Assembly: GCF_027923405.1 (NCBI RefSeq)
Contig: NZ_BQYI01000001.1
Location: 2,768,501 to 2,832,500, forward strand
Source of the DNA: Paenibacillus sp. YYML68
Lineage (GTDB): Bacteria > Bacillota > Bacilli > Paenibacillales > NBRC-103111
Reading direction: 5' to 3'
DNA: 64,000 nt
The notes below the pieces were generated by a model. That model saw only the letters and a list, made by a program, of their open reading frames with translations, made no database searches and was not told the DNA's origin. Positions 58,101-61,100 of the stretch are shown in pieces. Positions within the stretch are counted from its first letter, which is position 1, and each line of letters begins with the position of its first letter. A program made the translations under genes and the position numbers.

Positions 58101-61100
58101 CCTGCTCAACGAGCCGCTGCATCGCCGCCTCTTGCTCAGACTCCGCTACCGAGCGCAGATCGAACATGCGCATGTCCGCCTTGCGGCTGCGGAATACGAT
58201 CTGGATCAGACGGTCGTTCCAACCGCTGTAGAAGTTCGTACGCAACACCTCATGACGCTCCACAAGCACATTTAAGCTTTGTCCGAACGCATCCGGGCTG
58301 AAGCTGCCGTTCAGATCGAACGTGGCCTGCTCGAAATATGCGCCCGACTGCGGATCGAGCATGCTGTGGAAGAGCATCCCCTTCTGCATCGGCGTCAAGT
58401 CATATACGTTCTCCAGCTCGCCGACAGAAGCCGTCTGCTTCACGAGCTGTTCCAGCTCGTCGAGGCTGATTCCCTTCAGCAGCACGTCGCTCGGCGTCAG
58501 CTCACGCTGCTCCTTCTCCGAGCAATGGGCTATAATCGCTTGCAGACTCGACTTGAACAGATCGGCGAACCGCTCCATCGTCGAACGATCATACATCTCC
58601 ACACTGTAGCGAACGAGCAGCTCCAGCGAGCCGCTTGTAATGATCGCGTTCAGGTCAAGCGCGTGCTCAAGACCCGAATTCGGGCTCACATGATGACCGC
58701 AGGAATAACGCGACTCCGACATGCCGCTGCGCTCGAAGTCTTGATCGAAGCGTCCCATATAGTTGAAGCTGATTTCCGGCTTGATCTTATACGTCTCGCC
58801 TTCCGCATGCTCGGCTAGATAACGTACAATGCCGTACCCGATACCTTTACGAGGAATGCGTCGTACATCTTCCTTAATCTGCTTGATTTGTCTCGACAAA
58901 TCACCCGCTGCGCTCATCTCAAGGAGCACTGGATACAAGCTGGTGAACCAGCCAACCGTGCGCGTAATGTCCACATCGCTCATGAGTTGCTCGCGGCCGT
59001 GACCTTCGAGATTCACCAGCACGCGATCGGTTCCCGACCATTGCTGAACGGCCATGCCAAGCGCTGTAAGCAGCAGGTCATTGACCTCCGTATTGTAAGC
59101 GCGGCTCGCTTGCTTCAGCAGAAGGTCTGTCTCCTCATCGGACAACGCGACGGTCAGCAGCTCCGTATTCTTCAGCTGCGATGCCATAGCCGGGCGGTCC
59201 TTCGGAAGCGGCTGCACGGCTGCTTGCTCCAGCTGCTGCCAGTACGCACGCTCGCCAGACAGCTCTGCACTTACCGCATACGACTTCAAGCGCTTCGCCC
59301 ACGTCTGGAACGAATCCGACTTGTGTGGAAGCTCGATCGCTTGTCCTTGCATCGCCTGGTCGTACCCGGCTGCAAGATCCTCGAGCAGAATACGCCACGA
59401 TACGCCGTCTACAACTGCATGGTGAATCGTGATGTACAGATGGTCGCCATCATCGCAGCGGAATAGGCCAAGCTGCAGCATCGGACCTTGCAGCCAGTCG
59501 ATGCTGGACTGCAGCTCATTCGCCTTCGCTTCGATCGCGGCCGCGACGTCGTTCACGCCCTTCAGCTCAACGACCTCCATACGGAACAGCTCGCCTTCGG
59601 CAATTCCACGATTCCACAGCGTGTAATGACCGTTCTCCATGCGAACGACCGTTCGAAGCATGTCATGATGCTCCGCAAGCTTCTGTACCGCCTTACGCAG
59701 TGCAGTTTCGTCGAAGCCATGAGGGCGATGGAACATCAGCGCCTGATTATAGTGATGCGGATCGGCATGATTTTGCTCAAAGAACCATTGCAGGATCGGC
59801 GTCAGCTCCACCTCGCCCTGTACCTCACCTTGCTCGGCCGAACGAGTCGATGCTTGTAGACGTCCAGCGAGCTCCTCGATCGTTGGATATTGGAACAGAT
59901 CCTTCATCTCAAGCTTGTAGCCAGCCTGAAGGAGACGCGACGATACTTGCAGCGACTTGATCGAGTCACCACCCAGCTCGAAGAAATTGTCACGTATGCC
60001 GACCTGCTTCTCACCAAGCACCGCCTGCCATACAGCAGCGAGCGTCTCCTCTATCGGAGTGCGCGGCGCCGCGTAATCGGCGCTTGCCAGCACACTTTCC
60101 GTCGGAACCGGCAGCGCCTTGCGGTCGATCTTGCCATTCGGCGTCAACGGCAGACGATCCAGACGCATCAGGCGCGACGGCACCATATGCGACGGCAGCG
60201 ATTGACGTAACTCCGCCACGAGTGCTTCCAGCTCAAGAGTCTCATCTGCCGCGGCATAGCCGCATAAATATTTTTGACCGCGCTCATCGGTACGATCAAT
60301 GACGACTGCCTGACGAACACCCGCGAAGCGCAGGATGGCCGTCTCGATCTCGCCGAGCTCGATGCGGTAGCCGCGAATTTTCACCTGATGGTCCATACGT
60401 CCGATGAAGTCAACGTTGCCGTCCTCCATCCAGCGCGCCAAGTCGCCGGAACGGTACAACCGCTCTCCTTCTACGTACGGGTTCGGTACGAACTTCTCTT
60501 CGTTCAGCTCAGGACGGTTCAAGTATCCGCGGGCTACACCCGGACCTCCGATACACAGCTCACCTGCAACGCCGACTGGCACTGGCTTCAGCTGCTTGTC
60601 CACAATATAGAAGCGAGCGTTCAGCAACGCTTTACCAATCGGCACGTTACCTGTTGCTGGAAGAATACTCAGCGGCTCGTCGTAGTAGCTCGAGTCAATC
60701 GCCGCTTCCGTCACGCCGTAGGCGTTGATGATGCGTAAGCTAGCACCGAAGCGCTCCTGCATCAATTTGTAATCGGTCACACCGCAGCTATCCGAGCTCG
60801 TAATTAACAGGCGCAGCGAGCTGATGTCCAGGTTATGGTTGTGAATATGATCCATAAATGGAATGATCAGCGCTGGTGTCGATTCGAACAACGTAATCTG
60901 GCAATCGTGAATCCACCCGTATAGCTTCATTGGATCGATCCGATCGTCCTTCGGCACGATGACCATCGTTCCGCCGTTGATCATCGTACGCGCGATGTCG
61001 CCGGTGAACACGTCGAAGGAGAAGCTTGCCAGCTGTAGCAGTCGAACCGGGAACTCCGTCAGTCGGTAGTCACGACGGTAAGCAAGCGCCGTATTGACCA

